Of a stretch of 64,000 nucleotides of DNA, positions 35,369-44,823 are shown one piece after another; positions within the stretch are counted from its first letter, which is position 1; each line of letters begins with the position of its first letter. The position numbers and the translations under genes are program-made. Source of the DNA: Acuticoccus yangtzensis (GTDB lineage Bacteria > Pseudomonadota > Alphaproteobacteria > Rhizobiales > Amorphaceae). Below the pieces are notes generated by a model, which worked only from the letters and a program-made list of their open reading frames with translations, was not told where the DNA came from and did not search any database. The DNA is taken from positions 403,908 to 467,907 of the forward strand of contig NZ_MJUX01000004.1 in the NCBI RefSeq assembly GCF_001927245.1, in the 5' to 3' direction.

Positions 35369-38262
35369 TGCAGCACCCTTTCCTTTCTGATGAGCGCCGC
35401 CGCCACCGTGGCGGCCAGCTCGGACGGATTGACCGGCTTGGTCAGAACCGCCGCGAACGGCGCGTCCGACAGGCGCACGTCCCGGCGTCCGGTCACGCAG
35501 ACGCACGGCAGTTCCCGCCGCAGCGCATGGACCGCCGCACACAGCGCGCCGCCATTCAGCTTCGGCATCTCGAAATCGGTGATCAGCGCGTCCCACGCCT
35601 CCGGGTCGTCGCGCACCGCGTCGAGCGCATCTTCGGGGTCGTTGCATTGGGCGACTTCGGCGCCCATCCGCTCCAGCGCGGCGGCCGTCGCCGCACCCGC
35701 CTCAACATCGTCGTCGACGACGAGAAGGATGCGGCCCGCAAGGTCCGGCGCACTTCCCGTCATGGGGTTGAGAGCGGTCCGCTCGGCCGGCTTCCAGCCC
35801 TCGCCAAGGTCGGCAAGACTATCCCTCCCGGCGCCGGTCCCCCTGCCCGCTCCCGTCCTCGTCCCCGCCCCCAACCCGGTGGGCGGCTCGTCCGATCGGG
35901 GCTGGTCGGCGCACGGCAACAGAACGGTGAAGACGGTTCCCTCTCCCAGCGTCGAGCGAATGGCGATGATCCCGTCCGCCTCGCGCACGAGCTCGGCCAC
36001 GACGGCAAGGCCGAGACCGGTCCCGTCCTTGCCCTTCGTCGAAATATAAGGCTCGAAGATTGCGCCAAACCTGCCTGGGTCGATCCCGCTGCCATTGTCG
36101 GTCACGGTGACGGCCGAATAGAGCGTCCCCGGCCGGGCGGACCCGATGACCGCCGTCCCGAACGCCGCCGGATCGGCTTCGGCCACCAACTCGACCGTGA
36201 TCTGCCCGTTGGCCGCGGTGATCGCATCGCGCGCGTTGATGACGAAGTTGAGGACGATCTGCAGGAAGTCGGTGGAATCGATCACCACCGGCACCGCTTC
36301 GTCGGGAATTTCGAGGTGCACATCGATCGCCGCGGTGACGGAGGCGGCGATGAGATCGGACGCCTCGGCGAGCGACTCGGCGACGTTGATGCGTTTGGCG
36401 GTGCTGCGACGCTTGCCGAAATCGAGGAGCCGGCCGACGAGGTTCTTGGCCCGCTCGCTCGCCGTCAGGATGCGTCTGGCATGAGCGCGGTCGCCTTCGC
36501 CCACCTCCTCGCTCTCGGCCACCAGGGTGGCCGATCCGGCGATGGCGGCGATCACGTTGTTGAAATCGTGCGCCACCCCGGCGGCGATCACGCCGATCGC
36601 CTCCTGGCGCTGGGCGGCGTGGAGCTGCTCGCGCAGGCGCAGATTCTCCGCCTCCTGACGCTTGCGCGAGCCGATATCGCGGGTCAGGCAGACGAGCCCG
36701 ATCCCTCGCAGAAGGGTCAGCGAAAGCTCCTGGTCGATCTTCGCGCCGGACTTGTGGCGGCCGGGGATCTCGCCGCGCCAACTTCCGCTCGACGTCAACA
36801 GCGGGACCGCGTGGCGCTGCAGCCGGTCGGCCTCCTCCGTCCCGTAGAGCATCAGCCAGGGCCGGCCCAGAACCTCTCCATGGTCATAGCCGAACATCGC
36901 CAGATAGGCGGAGTTCATGTAGAGGATGTGCCCCGCCTCGTTGGTGATGGCGATGCCGTCTTGCGCGCCTTCGATCGCCGCCGCACGCAGCGCCAGTTCC
37001 CGTTTGGACCGTTCGAGCCGCGTCACGTCGGTGGCGACGCACAGGCATTGGCTGCCGGCAAATCCCGTCTCGGAGAGGAGCACCACGCGGCCGTCCGACA
37101 GCACCTCCTCGTGGTCGCGGCGGCCGGTGCGCATCGCGGCGAGGCGAGCGGCGGCCCGCTCCGTCGCCTCCGCGCGTCCCAGTCCCTCGATGATCAGCCG
37201 GTCGGCCCAGATGTCGACGAACTGGCGCCCCTCCGCCCAGCCGCACGGGGCGCCGGGGAAAAAGGAGCGCCATGGCGCGTTGGCGAGCACCACCTTCCCC
37301 GCCTCGTCGAGGATGAGGAAGCCCTCCGACGCCTCCGAAAGCGCCGCCACCATCCGGTGACGCGCATCGTCACGCTCGCGCTCGGCGGCGCGGCGCTCCG
37401 TCGTGTCGGTCTGGCTCGCCACCAGATAGTGGCGCTGGCCCTGAAGGACGACGGGATAGAGCGTAAGGTCGACGTTGAAGGTCGAGCCGTCGCGGCGCCT
37501 GTTGGTGAGCTCGAACTGTCCGGTGCCGCGCGTCTCCACGGCGCGCCTGAGGCGCTGGCGCTCGGGCGAGGCGGGCGGATCGGCCGCCACGAACCGGCAA
37601 TTCCTGCCCAGAACCTCGCGCCGCTCGTATCCGGTCATCCGGCAGAAGGCGTCGTTCACGTAGATCAGCGGGGCGTCCTGGCGCGTCGCGTCGGCGATGG
37701 TGACGGAGAGCGGCGCGCCGTCGATCACCGCGGCCAGGAGGGCGTTGCGCTCGGCCAGTTCCTGGGTCGCCAGGGCCTGCGCCGCGAGTTCGCTGAGGCG
37801 GTTGAGGAGCGCGATGTCGGCTTTGGTGAAGGAGCCCGGCATCGCCGAGAAGCAGGCGATCGCCGCCGCTTCGCCGTTGATGGCGATCGGCACCAGGGCG
37901 AGACTACGATAGGGCCCCGTCTCCTGCGCCCACCACGTCGTCAGCGCCAGGTCGAGGACGAGGCGCGACTTCTTCGTCACCTGCGCCCCCGCCCCCGGCA
38001 GGATGCGGCCGAGCTTACCCCCAACCTTGGGGTGAAAGAGCGCGTCGCCATCGTGGTCGTGCACCACCGCCACGCAATCGCACTGCATGGTGGAGGCGAT
38101 GGAGTGCAAAAGCTCGATCAGAGCCGCGCCGGGGGTGGGCGCGGTGTTCATCCGCTGGATCCCCCGCAGCAAAGCGTTCGCTTCGCGCAGGGCCGCCGCC
38201 TCGCGCGCCCTCAGATGCGTGATTTCGAGAAGCGCCTCGCGCAGCGCTTCGTCGTCGGTCAT
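35365..38262 (-). CDS. Hybrid sensor histidine kinase: GAF, LOV-like PAS, two PAS, HisKA, HATPase, receiver
   Basis: 965 residues, no membrane segments, so a cytoplasmic sensor. In order: coiled start, GAF (about 40-170), PAS with LOV signature GRNCRF at Cys222, PAS (about 305-415), PAS (about 425-535), HisKA with GVAHDFNN (His565), HATPase with FVINARDAI, DNGSGIDPG and GTGLGLAVV, a Gly/Thr/Arg linker, and a C-terminal receiver (LVVDDD, ITDFEMP). The LOV-type PAS also keeps Asn in LTNRRRDG and Gln in ASQTD, but FxN is altered to FNVD. The ATG at 38262 has GGAG 9 nt upstream; the frame is open further upstream. It lies between FIST and regulator genes. Confidence 0.9.
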   Translation of the reverse strand: MTDDEALREALLEITHLRAREAAALREANALLRGIQRMNTAPTPGAALIELLHSIASTMQCDCVAVVHDHDGDALFHPKVGGKLGRILPGAGAQVTKKSRLVLDLALTTWWAQETGPYRSLALVPIAINGEAAAIACFSAMPGSFTKADIALLNRLSELAAQALATQELAERNALLAAVIDGAPLSVTIADATRQDAPLIYVNDAFCRMTGYERREVLGRNCRFVAADPPASPERQRLRRAVETRGTGQFELTNRRRDGSTFNVDLTLYPVVLQGQRHYLVASQTDTTERRAAERERDDARHRMVAALSEASEGFLILDEAGKVVLANAPWRSFFPGAPCGWAEGRQFVDIWADRLIIEGLGRAEATERAAARLAAMRTGRRDHEEVLSDGRVVLLSETGFAGSQCLCVATDVTRLERSKRELALRAAAIEGAQDGIAITNEAGHILYMNSAYLAMFGYDHGEVLGRPWLMLYGTEEADRLQRHAVPLLTSSGSWRGEIPGRHKSGAKIDQELSLTLLRGIGLVCLTRDIGSRKRQEAENLRLREQLHAAQRQEAIGVIAAGVAHDFNNVIAAIAGSATLVAESEEVGEGDRAHARRILTASERAKNLVGRLLDFGKRRSTAKRINVAESLAEASDLIAASVTAAIDVHLEIPDEAVPVVIDSTDFLQIVLNFVINARDAITAANGQITVELVAEADPAAFGTAVIGSARPGTLYSAVTVTDNGSGIDPGRFGAIFEPYISTKGKDGTGLGLAVVAELVREADGIIAIRSTLGEGTVFTVLLPCADQPRSDEPPTGLGAGTRTGAGRGTGAGRDSLADLGEGWKPAERTALNPMTGSAPDLAGRILLVVDDDVEAGAATAAALERMGAEVAQCNDPEDALDAVRDDPEAWDALITDFEMPKLNGGALCAAVHALRRELPCVCVTGRRDVRLSDAPFAAVLTKPVNPSELAATVAAALIRKERVLQ

Positions 38263-38350
38263 CGCCGTCGTCTCCATGTGGGAGCGCATTCGACCACCGG
38301 CAGCTGGGCCGGGCGTTGTGCGCCGTGCACCCGACCGTGGGCGACACGGC

Positions 38351-39529
38351 TCATGCGTCACCCACGCCGAAGGTGACGCATGAGATCATCAGATTGGCGT
38401 GGCGGTTGTCCCCGTCGCCCATGCGCCCCTGCTCGCCGAAGGTGAAGACGCCGAGGAAGGGCGCTCCGCCGAGCGCGCGGGCGATGTCGGCGGCCACCTC
38501 GTCCATGCGGTCCGGCACTGCCATCATGGCCCCGCCGCAATAGACGACGAGAGCGCCGAGCGGCGCCGCGCGCTGCCGCCCCGCGTCGACCGAGCGGCGG
38601 ACCACCCGCCCCGCGCGGGCGGTGAGACCGTCGGCCGATCCGCGCATCAGCACCACCTCTTCCCCCTCCGCGACCGAGGCGAAGAGTTCGAGCGACCCGT
38701 CGGCGTGCACCGCGACAGGGTGGACGAGACGATAATAAGGCACCTGGGCCACACTGCTGGCGGGTAGGCCGAGCGGGGCGAGCGACGTCTCGGCGATGAC
38801 CTTGGAGACCATACCGTTGCGCGCGGCCCAGGCGGGATCGCCCATCCACGCCGCATAGACGTCGGCGGCGGGCCGGTCGCCCAGGCTGAGGAGGCGCCGG
38901 CCTTCGGTCCGGGTCGCCACGGCACGGCACTCGGTCGGCGCATAGCCGGAGTGGAAGGCGAAGTTCAGCGGTTGCGAGGGAAAGAGCACGGAGACGACGA
39001 TGCCGTCGGCGAGCGCCCCGGCCAACGAGAGGACGCGCCAGCGGCCCTCGGCGCCGTCGTCCGCCGCGGTACCGCCGAGGATGGGGACATCCGCCCCCAC
39101 CTCGTCGTGAATCCCGGCGATCACGGCCTCTTCCTCGCCGGGCGACGTGGCGAGCCAGACGAGATCGGGCACCTCGCCGCGGCGCCCGGCGGCCGACAGC
39201 GCCTCGCCGATCGCCCGCCGCGCGCTCGCCCGCGGATGCTCGCCTTTGGCGGCGAGGCCGGTGCCGTAGTCGCCGTCCGGATCATAGACGGCGAAGGCGC
39301 CGAGGACGGTGCCGCCCGCGGTCATTCCCGCCGCGCTGAGAACGCCGCGGCAGGACGTCGCACCGTGGAGGGCGCGTGCGTTCAACGAGGCCAGCGCGCG
39401 GACGATCCCGTCGGCCTCGTGACCTTGGGTGAAGTAGGCGCCGAGGAAATCGGGGGCCGGACCCAGGCCGAGATCCGCGACCGCCTCCGCCGCGGTCTCA
39501 GCCGTCGACACCTTGATCTCGATGTGCAT
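38351..39529 (-). CDS. FIST-domain signal input protein
   Basis: 392 residues with FIST_N (GATSCRGVLS, LGGTAADDG) and FIST_C (YYRLVHPVAV; the C-terminal FTFGEQGRMGDG). FIST proteins are thought to bind small ligands such as amino acids and pass the signal to kinases or methyl-accepting proteins. It is 88 bp upstream of the hybrid kinase on the same strand, so it probably feeds it. AGGGGG precedes GTG (39532) and ATG (39529); I used the ATG. Confidence 0.88.
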   Translation of the reverse strand: MHIEIKVSTAETAAEAVADLGLGPAPDFLGAYFTQGHEADGIVRALASLNARALHGATSCRGVLSAAGMTAGGTVLGAFAVYDPDGDYGTGLAAKGEHPRASARRAIGEALSAAGRRGEVPDLVWLATSPGEEEAVIAGIHDEVGADVPILGGTAADDGAEGRWRVLSLAGALADGIVVSVLFPSQPLNFAFHSGYAPTECRAVATRTEGRRLLSLGDRPAADVYAAWMGDPAWAARNGMVSKVIAETSLAPLGLPASSVAQVPYYRLVHPVAVHADGSLELFASVAEGEEVVLMRGSADGLTARAGRVVRRSVDAGRQRAAPLGALVVYCGGAMMAVPDRMDEVAADIARALGGAPFLGVFTFGEQGRMGDGDNRHANLMISCVTFGVGDA

Positions 39530-39731
39530 CACGCCCCCTGACAGACCCTTCCCCCGTCATAAGGTGAACCCGTCGCGAGGGCCTTGCCGCGGACCGCGGG
39601 CCGCCTGCACGCAAGGACCGGTGCGACAGCCTGGACCAAGGCCCGGCAACTGGCGCCCTCCGGCGCGGCACCATAGGTACGAACGGTGCGGCGCCCGCCC
39701 CGGCCGCCGCGACCGCGTTGAAAGGCAAGGC

Positions 39732-40538
39732 ATGCGCATCTGGCCCCGATGGAAGGCACCCGTTGTTCCCGTGGTCCGGCTGGCGGGGGTGATCGGCCAA
39801 AGCTCGCCGCTGCGCCCCGGCCTTTCGCTGGCGGCGGTGGAGAGCGCGCTCGACAAGGCGTTCGCGATGAAGGGGCCGGCTGTCGCCATCGTCGTCAATT
39901 CGCCGGGCGGCTCGCCGGTGCAGTCCTCGCTGATCGCCCAGCGCATTCAGACGCTGGCGAAGAAGCACGACAAGGCCACCATCGCCTTCGTGGAGGACGT
40001 GGCGGCCTCGGGCGGCTACTGGCTCGCCGCGGCGGCGGACGAGATCGTTGCCGACCCCTCGTCCATCGTCGGCTCCATCGGTGTCGTCACCGCCACCTTC
40101 GGCTTTCCGGAGCTGCTGGAGAAGATCGGCGTGGAGCGGCGCGTCTACACGATCGGCGAGAACAAGTCTGTGCTGGACCCGTTCAAGCCCGAGAAGGAGT
40201 CGGACATCGCGATCCTGCACGCGGTACAGGCGGACGTTCATGCCGCCTTCGTCGGCGCCATCAAGGCGCGGCGCGGGGCGCGGCTGTCGGACGATCCGGA
40301 CCTCTTCACCGGCCGCTTCTGGTCCGGCGAGGCGGGTCTCGCGCTCGGCCTGGTCGACCAGCTCGGCGAGATGCGCAGCGTCCTCACGGCGCGCTATGGC
40401 GAGAAGATCAAGCTCAAGACGGTCTCCACCACGCGCCCGTCGCTGCTGCGGCGGCTGGGGCTGGCGGCCACTCCGTCCGCCGAGGCGCTGATCGGCGCCA
40501 CCCACGCTCACCTGATGTGGCAGCGCTTCGGCCTCTGA
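39732..40538 (+). CDS. S49 family serine peptidase (SppA/SohB-like)
   Basis: 268 residues, the short single-domain form. NSPGGSPVQSSLIAQRI is the oxyanion region, DVAASGGYWLA holds the catalytic Ser, GSIGVV follows, and YTIGENKSVLDPF carries the Lys of the Ser/Lys dyad. No clear signal anchor is present (a weak hydrophobic start only), unlike most SppA, so it may be cytoplasmic or peripheral. Signal-peptide or protein quality control is the family role. AAGG lies before the ATG at 39732; frames upstream are not supported. Confidence 0.9.
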   Translation: MRIWPRWKAPVVPVVRLAGVIGQSSPLRPGLSLAAVESALDKAFAMKGPAVAIVVNSPGGSPVQSSLIAQRIQTLAKKHDKATIAFVEDVAASGGYWLAAAADEIVADPSSIVGSIGVVTATFGFPELLEKIGVERRVYTIGENKSVLDPFKPEKESDIAILHAVQADVHAAFVGAIKARRGARLSDDPDLFTGRFWSGEAGLALGLVDQLGEMRSVLTARYGEKIKLKTVSTTRPSLLRRLGLAATPSAEALIGATHAHLMWQRFGL

Positions 40539-40670
40539 GGCTTCGGTCCCCGGCGTTCCGGCCTCTGCCGCTGCCCCTCCGGCGCTCGGGTGACTGACGG
40601 GTCCGGCTCAGCCGAGCATCGGCCGGGCCGGCACGCGGCATCTATCTGCCATCGCGTGACGAGAAGAGGC

Positions 40671-40685
40671 GACTAGCGGCTAGTC
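40671..40685. promoter_or_regulatory. 15-bp perfect palindrome, possible operator
   Basis: GACTAGC-G-GCTAGTC. The one-base centre rules out an RNA hairpin terminator and fits a dimeric DNA-binding protein. It lies 318 bp before the LysR gene start. Confidence 0.35.
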
Positions 40686-40792
40686 TTCCTATCGTCGTTC
40701 GGCAGGCAATCCTCGCACAATGCACGCCGCATAGTGTCCACAAAGCGATGATGCGCACGAATGCGGCGGCCAGCAAGCCGGCCGCATTTCCC

Positions 40793-40817
40793 CGCCCGGC
40801 GGTTCGGCTGCCGGGCG
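40793..40817 (+). terminator. Possible terminator hairpin after the S49 peptidase gene
   Basis: Eight-bp stem CGCCCGGC/GCCGGGCG with a 9-nt loop, preceded directly by a second hairpin (40761-40787). No strong U-tract. Confidence 0.3.
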
Positions 40818-41002
40818 TCATGGTGATGATCTGCCCTGACATGACGTCCGATCCCGACACCACCCTGGCGCGTCGCCAAACGCTGCCGCCCTGCCGCGTG
40901 CAGGGGCCGGGGCCGTCCGTGGATCTGTGATCCGAGGAGAACATCAACACCAAGGGCCGCCGAGCCACCCGGCGTCCATCCTTGACCGCGAGGGTCCGCC
41001 AA

Positions 41003-42010
41003 GTGGAAATCAAGCAGCTTCGCTATTTCAAGCGTGTCGCCGATGCGGGGAGTGTCTCGCGCGCCGCGGCCGCGCTGTCCGTGGCGCAGCCCGCCGTCAG
41101 CCGGCAGATCGCCAATCTCGAAGAGGCGCTGGGCACGCCTCTCTTCTTCCGCAACGGGCGCGGCGTGAAGCTGACCGAAGCCGGAAAGCAGCTCTACGCC
41201 CACACCAGCGAGATCCTGGAGGCCGTGCGCCACGCGGAGCAGAACGTGCGCGACACGGTGGGCGTCGCCAAGGGGACGCTCCTCATCGGCTCCACGCCGA
41301 CGGTGATCCGCTACCTTGCCCCGCCGCTGTTGCGCCGCGTCGCCAAGACCCATCCCGAACTCGACCTCGAGTTCACCGAGGGTTTCTCCGGCTACGTCAA
41401 CGAATGGCTCTCCAACGGCCTGCTCGACGTCGCCATCCTCCACGACGCGACCCGCACGCAGCACTTCCTCACCGAGCCGCTGCTGCGCGAAGAACTCGTC
41501 TTCGCCGTGGCCGACGGAACGGCCGAGCGCACCACCGCGCCGATCACCCTGACCGATGCGGCCAACCACGGCCTCGTTCTGCCGCGCCGCAGCCACGGCC
41601 TTCGCCTGATGGTGGAGCGCGCCGCGGCCCAGGCCCGTCTGACGCTGGTCGTGCGGTCGGAGGTCGATTCCATCGAGGCCATCAAGTCGATGGTGCGCGA
41701 GGACCACGCCGCCACCATCCTGCCGCGCGGCGCCGTCACGCCGGAGGACGGGCTCATGGTGCGGCCGATCTCCGAGCCGATGCTGTGGCGCACGCTCATC
41801 CTCGCCACATCCTCGCAGCGGCCGGTGTCGCAGACCACGCGCGCCGTCATCCAGGAGTTGAAGGCGGTGGTGCGCGAACTGGCCGACGAGGAGCTGTGGC
41901 CGGGCGCCGAACGCTATTCGGAACGCGGTCCCGTCTTCACCCCTAAGACGGCTGTGGCGGCCGGGGCCGACCGCACTCCTCCTGCGGACCCGTCACAGCG
42001 TCTCGCCTGA
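41003..42010 (+). CDS. LysR-type transcriptional regulator
   Basis: 335 residues. The N-terminal winged helix-turn-helix IKQLRYFKRVADAGSVSRAAAALSVAQPAVSRQ is the LysR signature region, followed by the effector domain (LLIGSTPTVIRYLAPPLL, ELDLEFTEGFSGYVNEWL, LVLPRRSHGLRLMVE). The GTG at 41003 has GAGGG 8 nt upstream and gives the standard VEIKQLRYF start; an upstream TTG at 40982 is less likely. The sequence resembles Nac/Cbl-like regulators of nitrogen or aromatic metabolism, but no target operon is divergent to it. Confidence 0.92.
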   Translation: MEIKQLRYFKRVADAGSVSRAAAALSVAQPAVSRQIANLEEALGTPLFFRNGRGVKLTEAGKQLYAHTSEILEAVRHAEQNVRDTVGVAKGTLLIGSTPTVIRYLAPPLLRRVAKTHPELDLEFTEGFSGYVNEWLSNGLLDVAILHDATRTQHFLTEPLLREELVFAVADGTAERTTAPITLTDAANHGLVLPRRSHGLRLMVERAAAQARLTLVVRSEVDSIEAIKSMVREDHAATILPRGAVTPEDGLMVRPISEPMLWRTLILATSSQRPVSQTTRAVIQELKAVVRELADEELWPGAERYSERGPVFTPKTAVAAGADRTPPADPSQRLA

Positions 42011-42240
42011 AGCAGCCCTCCTATCGCGTCCGCGGATCGATGCGGAGGGTTGATCGGCCTCATGGGTCACCGTAAGCCTCCGCCATCGTTTCGGAGGCCC
42101 ACGGTGCGCATCGCACGTCCTATCTCGTCAACGGGGACGATCGCGGATGATCTTCATCCGCCGTTCATCCCTTGCACTGCACCCACGGCCGTCGAGTGTC
42201 CCGTGGCGCCCGGTTCGGCGCCGGCCGTGAGGTGGTCGCG

Positions 42241-44823
42241 TTGAAGCTCCCCTTCCTGTTGCGCTGGTCGACCCTCAAAGGGTTCGCCAGTCATCCGCAG
42301 TCCATCGTCTGGCACATCCAGTGGACGATGAACGCCAGGCGCTACATGGCCGAGCGGCGCGACATCATCAAACACTTCGACAATCAGTTTTACCTCGAGA
42401 CCTATCCCGAGCTGCGCAAGATGGTCTTCGGACCCGCGCGCCACTACATCATGATCGGGTGGAAAGAGGGGCGCGACCCGTCCGAACTCTTCTCCACGCG
42501 GGACTATCTCGAAACCTATGGCGACGTCGCCGCGGCGGGAATCAACCCGTTCCGCCACTGGGTGACCCACGGCCGCAACGAAGGCCGCAGCGCCACCGTC
42601 TCACGCGCGCGCCGCGTTGCCCTGCAAGCGCCGTGCGACGGCCTGATCCTGCCGCCCGTTCCGGACGAGAGCGCGTGGGACAGCCTCGCCCCCGCCAAGG
42701 TGGACCCGCCCACCGCGCCGGCCGTCAACGTCATCATCCCGGTTTATAAGAGCCTGCCGCATACGGCGGCGACGATCTGGTCCGTCCTCGCCGCGCGCAA
42801 CGAGACGCCGTGCGAATGCCTCGTCATCGACGACTGCTCGCCCGAGCCCGAGGTCAGCGCCTTCCTGAAGATGCTGGAAGCCAAGGGCCTCATCCGCCTT
42901 CTCGTCAACGAGACCAATCTCGGCTTCGTCGGCACCGTCAACCGCGGCATGGCCGAGAACGACCACCGCGACGTGGTGCTCCTGAACTCCGACACCTACG
43001 TCCACGACGGCTGGCTGGACCGGCTGATGCAGCCGCTGCGCGACAATCCCAGCATCGCCACCGTCACGCCGATGTCCAACAACGCGACGATCGCGAGCTA
43101 TCCGATCAACGCCGTCGACAACAATTTCGAGCTGGAGGTTCCCTCCGCCACGCTCGACCGTCTGGCGTTCGAGGCGAACGGCAACACCATCGTCGACGTG
43201 CCGACAGGGGTCGGCTTCTGCATGGCGATCCGCCGCACCGCGCTGCGCGAGGTCGGCCTGTTCGACGCCGAAACCTTCGGCCTCGGCTACGGCGAGGAGT
43301 GCGACTTCTCCATGCGCGCCACCAAGAACGGCTGGCGCAACGTGTTCGCCACCGGCATCTATGTGCGCCACTTCGGGTCCGCCTCGTTCGGGCCCAGCCA
43401 GTCCGGCCGCTCGCAGAAGGCGCAGGAGCTTCTGGCCCAGAAGCACCCGGATTATGCCGGCCGCGTGCAGCGCCACGTGTCCGCCGACCCGCTGCTCCCT
43501 TCGCGCATCCTCCTCGACATCGCCCGCCTGCGTGAGGCGATGGGGCCGATCTCCATCCTGTTCTTCACCCACACACGCGGCGGCGGGATCGAGACCTACC
43601 TGAAGAACACCTACGCCGCGCTGATCGCGGCCGGGATGAAGGAGGTCGCCGACCGCGCCATCGTCGTGCAGACGCAGGTGCAGGGCTTCGTGAAGGTGTC
43701 CGCATTCAACGAGGGCGGCCTTCCGTACCTGCCCAACCTCGAAGAGCTGAACATCGAGCGGCATAACAGTTTGCTCGACCGCATCATCAAGGTGCTGGAC
43801 CCCGAGCTCGTCCACATGAACACCTTCGCGGGGCTGACGGCCGGGTCCATCGGCCAGCTCATGGCCGCGCTGAAACGCTCCGGCAAGCCCTATTGGCATG
43901 TCTGGCACGACCACCAGCCCTTGTGCCCGCGCCTCACCTTCCTCGACGCCGAGGGCACCTATTGCGGCGAGACCGACGCCAGCCGCTGCGTCTCGTGCCT
44001 CGCCTCCTCCTCCAGCGCGTTCGAGTGGGTGAGGATCGACGACTGGCGCGCCCTCTTCCGCGACTATCTCGCCGATGCGGACGTCGTCAGCGCGCCGACC
44101 GAGGCCGCCGCCCTGCGCGCCCGCCGCATCACGGACGTCGCCAAAGTCGCCGTCCACCCCCACCCGGAGCCGGACCTGGACGATGCGGTGCCGCTGGAGA
44201 AGCCCTCACGCGGCGACGGCGTGCGGCGCATCGCCATCGTCGGCGCCATCGGCCCGCACAAGGGGGCGTGGCTCATCCACGCGATGATCAAGGACATCGA
44301 GCACCGCAACCTGCCGATCCACATCGACATCATCGGCTACACGTCGCTGAAGGAGATCAAGACCGGCAAGCACGTCACCGTCCACGGCCGCTATGCCGGC
44401 GAGGCGGACGCGATCCGCAAGCTGACCGCGTTGCAGCCGGACCTCGCCCTCATCTCGTCGATCTGGCCGGAAACCTACGTGTTCACCCTGTCGGTGCCGA
44501 TGGCGCTGCACCTGCCGACGGCGGCGCTGGACCTCGGCGCCCAGGGCGAGCGCGTCGCCGCCTATCCGCGCGGCGTCCTGCTCGACGCGCACCTGAAGGA
44601 CGATCCGCTCGCCCTCAACGACGCGCTGCTCGCGATCGACCTCGACGCGGCGTGGAAGCCCGAGGTGCCGCACAATCACGGCAACCCGAGCCCGGTGGTG
44701 GAGTGGTTCAGGGAGCGGGCGCCGGCTCTTCTGCCCGCTCCAGATCCTCGATGTCGAACAGAGGAAGCTCCCGCTTCAGAAAGCGGCGAACGATTAGAGC
44801 GTCCGATTCCCGCGACTCTCTGA
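42241..44823 (+). CDS. Two-domain glycosyltransferase (GT2 plus GT4-like) with N-terminal repeat domain
   Basis: 860 residues, cytoplasmic. About 40-110 has two copies of a YLETYPEL...GPARHYIMIGWKEGRDP-type unit often fused to surface-polysaccharide transferases. About 160-430 is a GT2 fold: VNVIIPVYKSL, VIDDCSPEPEV, LLNSDTYVHDGWLDRL, FGLGYGEECDFSMRA. About 450-830 is GT4-like: FFTHTRGGGIETYL, HMNTFAGLTAGSIG, VGAIGPHKGAWLIHAM. It is likely for O-antigen, capsule or exopolysaccharide. The TTG at 42241 with AGGTGG upstream is my start; no ATG fits better. The final ~38 codons run into the convergent sulfotransferase gene and look like read-through. Confidence 0.82.
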   Translation: MKLPFLLRWSTLKGFASHPQSIVWHIQWTMNARRYMAERRDIIKHFDNQFYLETYPELRKMVFGPARHYIMIGWKEGRDPSELFSTRDYLETYGDVAAAGINPFRHWVTHGRNEGRSATVSRARRVALQAPCDGLILPPVPDESAWDSLAPAKVDPPTAPAVNVIIPVYKSLPHTAATIWSVLAARNETPCECLVIDDCSPEPEVSAFLKMLEAKGLIRLLVNETNLGFVGTVNRGMAENDHRDVVLLNSDTYVHDGWLDRLMQPLRDNPSIATVTPMSNNATIASYPINAVDNNFELEVPSATLDRLAFEANGNTIVDVPTGVGFCMAIRRTALREVGLFDAETFGLGYGEECDFSMRATKNGWRNVFATGIYVRHFGSASFGPSQSGRSQKAQELLAQKHPDYAGRVQRHVSADPLLPSRILLDIARLREAMGPISILFFTHTRGGGIETYLKNTYAALIAAGMKEVADRAIVVQTQVQGFVKVSAFNEGGLPYLPNLEELNIERHNSLLDRIIKVLDPELVHMNTFAGLTAGSIGQLMAALKRSGKPYWHVWHDHQPLCPRLTFLDAEGTYCGETDASRCVSCLASSSSAFEWVRIDDWRALFRDYLADADVVSAPTEAAALRARRITDVAKVAVHPHPEPDLDDAVPLEKPSRGDGVRRIAIVGAIGPHKGAWLIHAMIKDIEHRNLPIHIDIIGYTSLKEIKTGKHVTVHGRYAGEADAIRKLTALQPDLALISSIWPETYVFTLSVPMALHLPTAALDLGAQGERVAAYPRGVLLDAHLKDDPLALNDALLAIDLDAAWKPEVPHNHGNPSPVVEWFRERAPALLPAPDPRCRTEEAPASESGERLERPIPATL

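Larger units (their letters stand above)
40539..41002. other. Intergenic region, 464 bp
   Basis: Contains a 15-bp perfect palindrome (40671-40685) in a less GC-rich patch, then two hairpins: ATGCGGC/GCCGCAT (40761-40787) and CGCCCGGC/GCCGGGCG (40793-40817). The hairpins may end transcription from the peptidase gene. Short ORFs on both strands have no ribosome sites and look spurious. Confidence 0.45.

Noticed and set aside
35314..38376. 1020-residue plus-strand ORF
   Set aside because: Antisense to the hybrid histidine kinase, whose domains are clear.
40642..41013. Minus-strand 123-codon ORF and plus-strand 60-codon ORF in the peptidase-LysR gap
   Set aside because: No ribosome sites, no domain; the region reads as regulatory DNA with hairpins.
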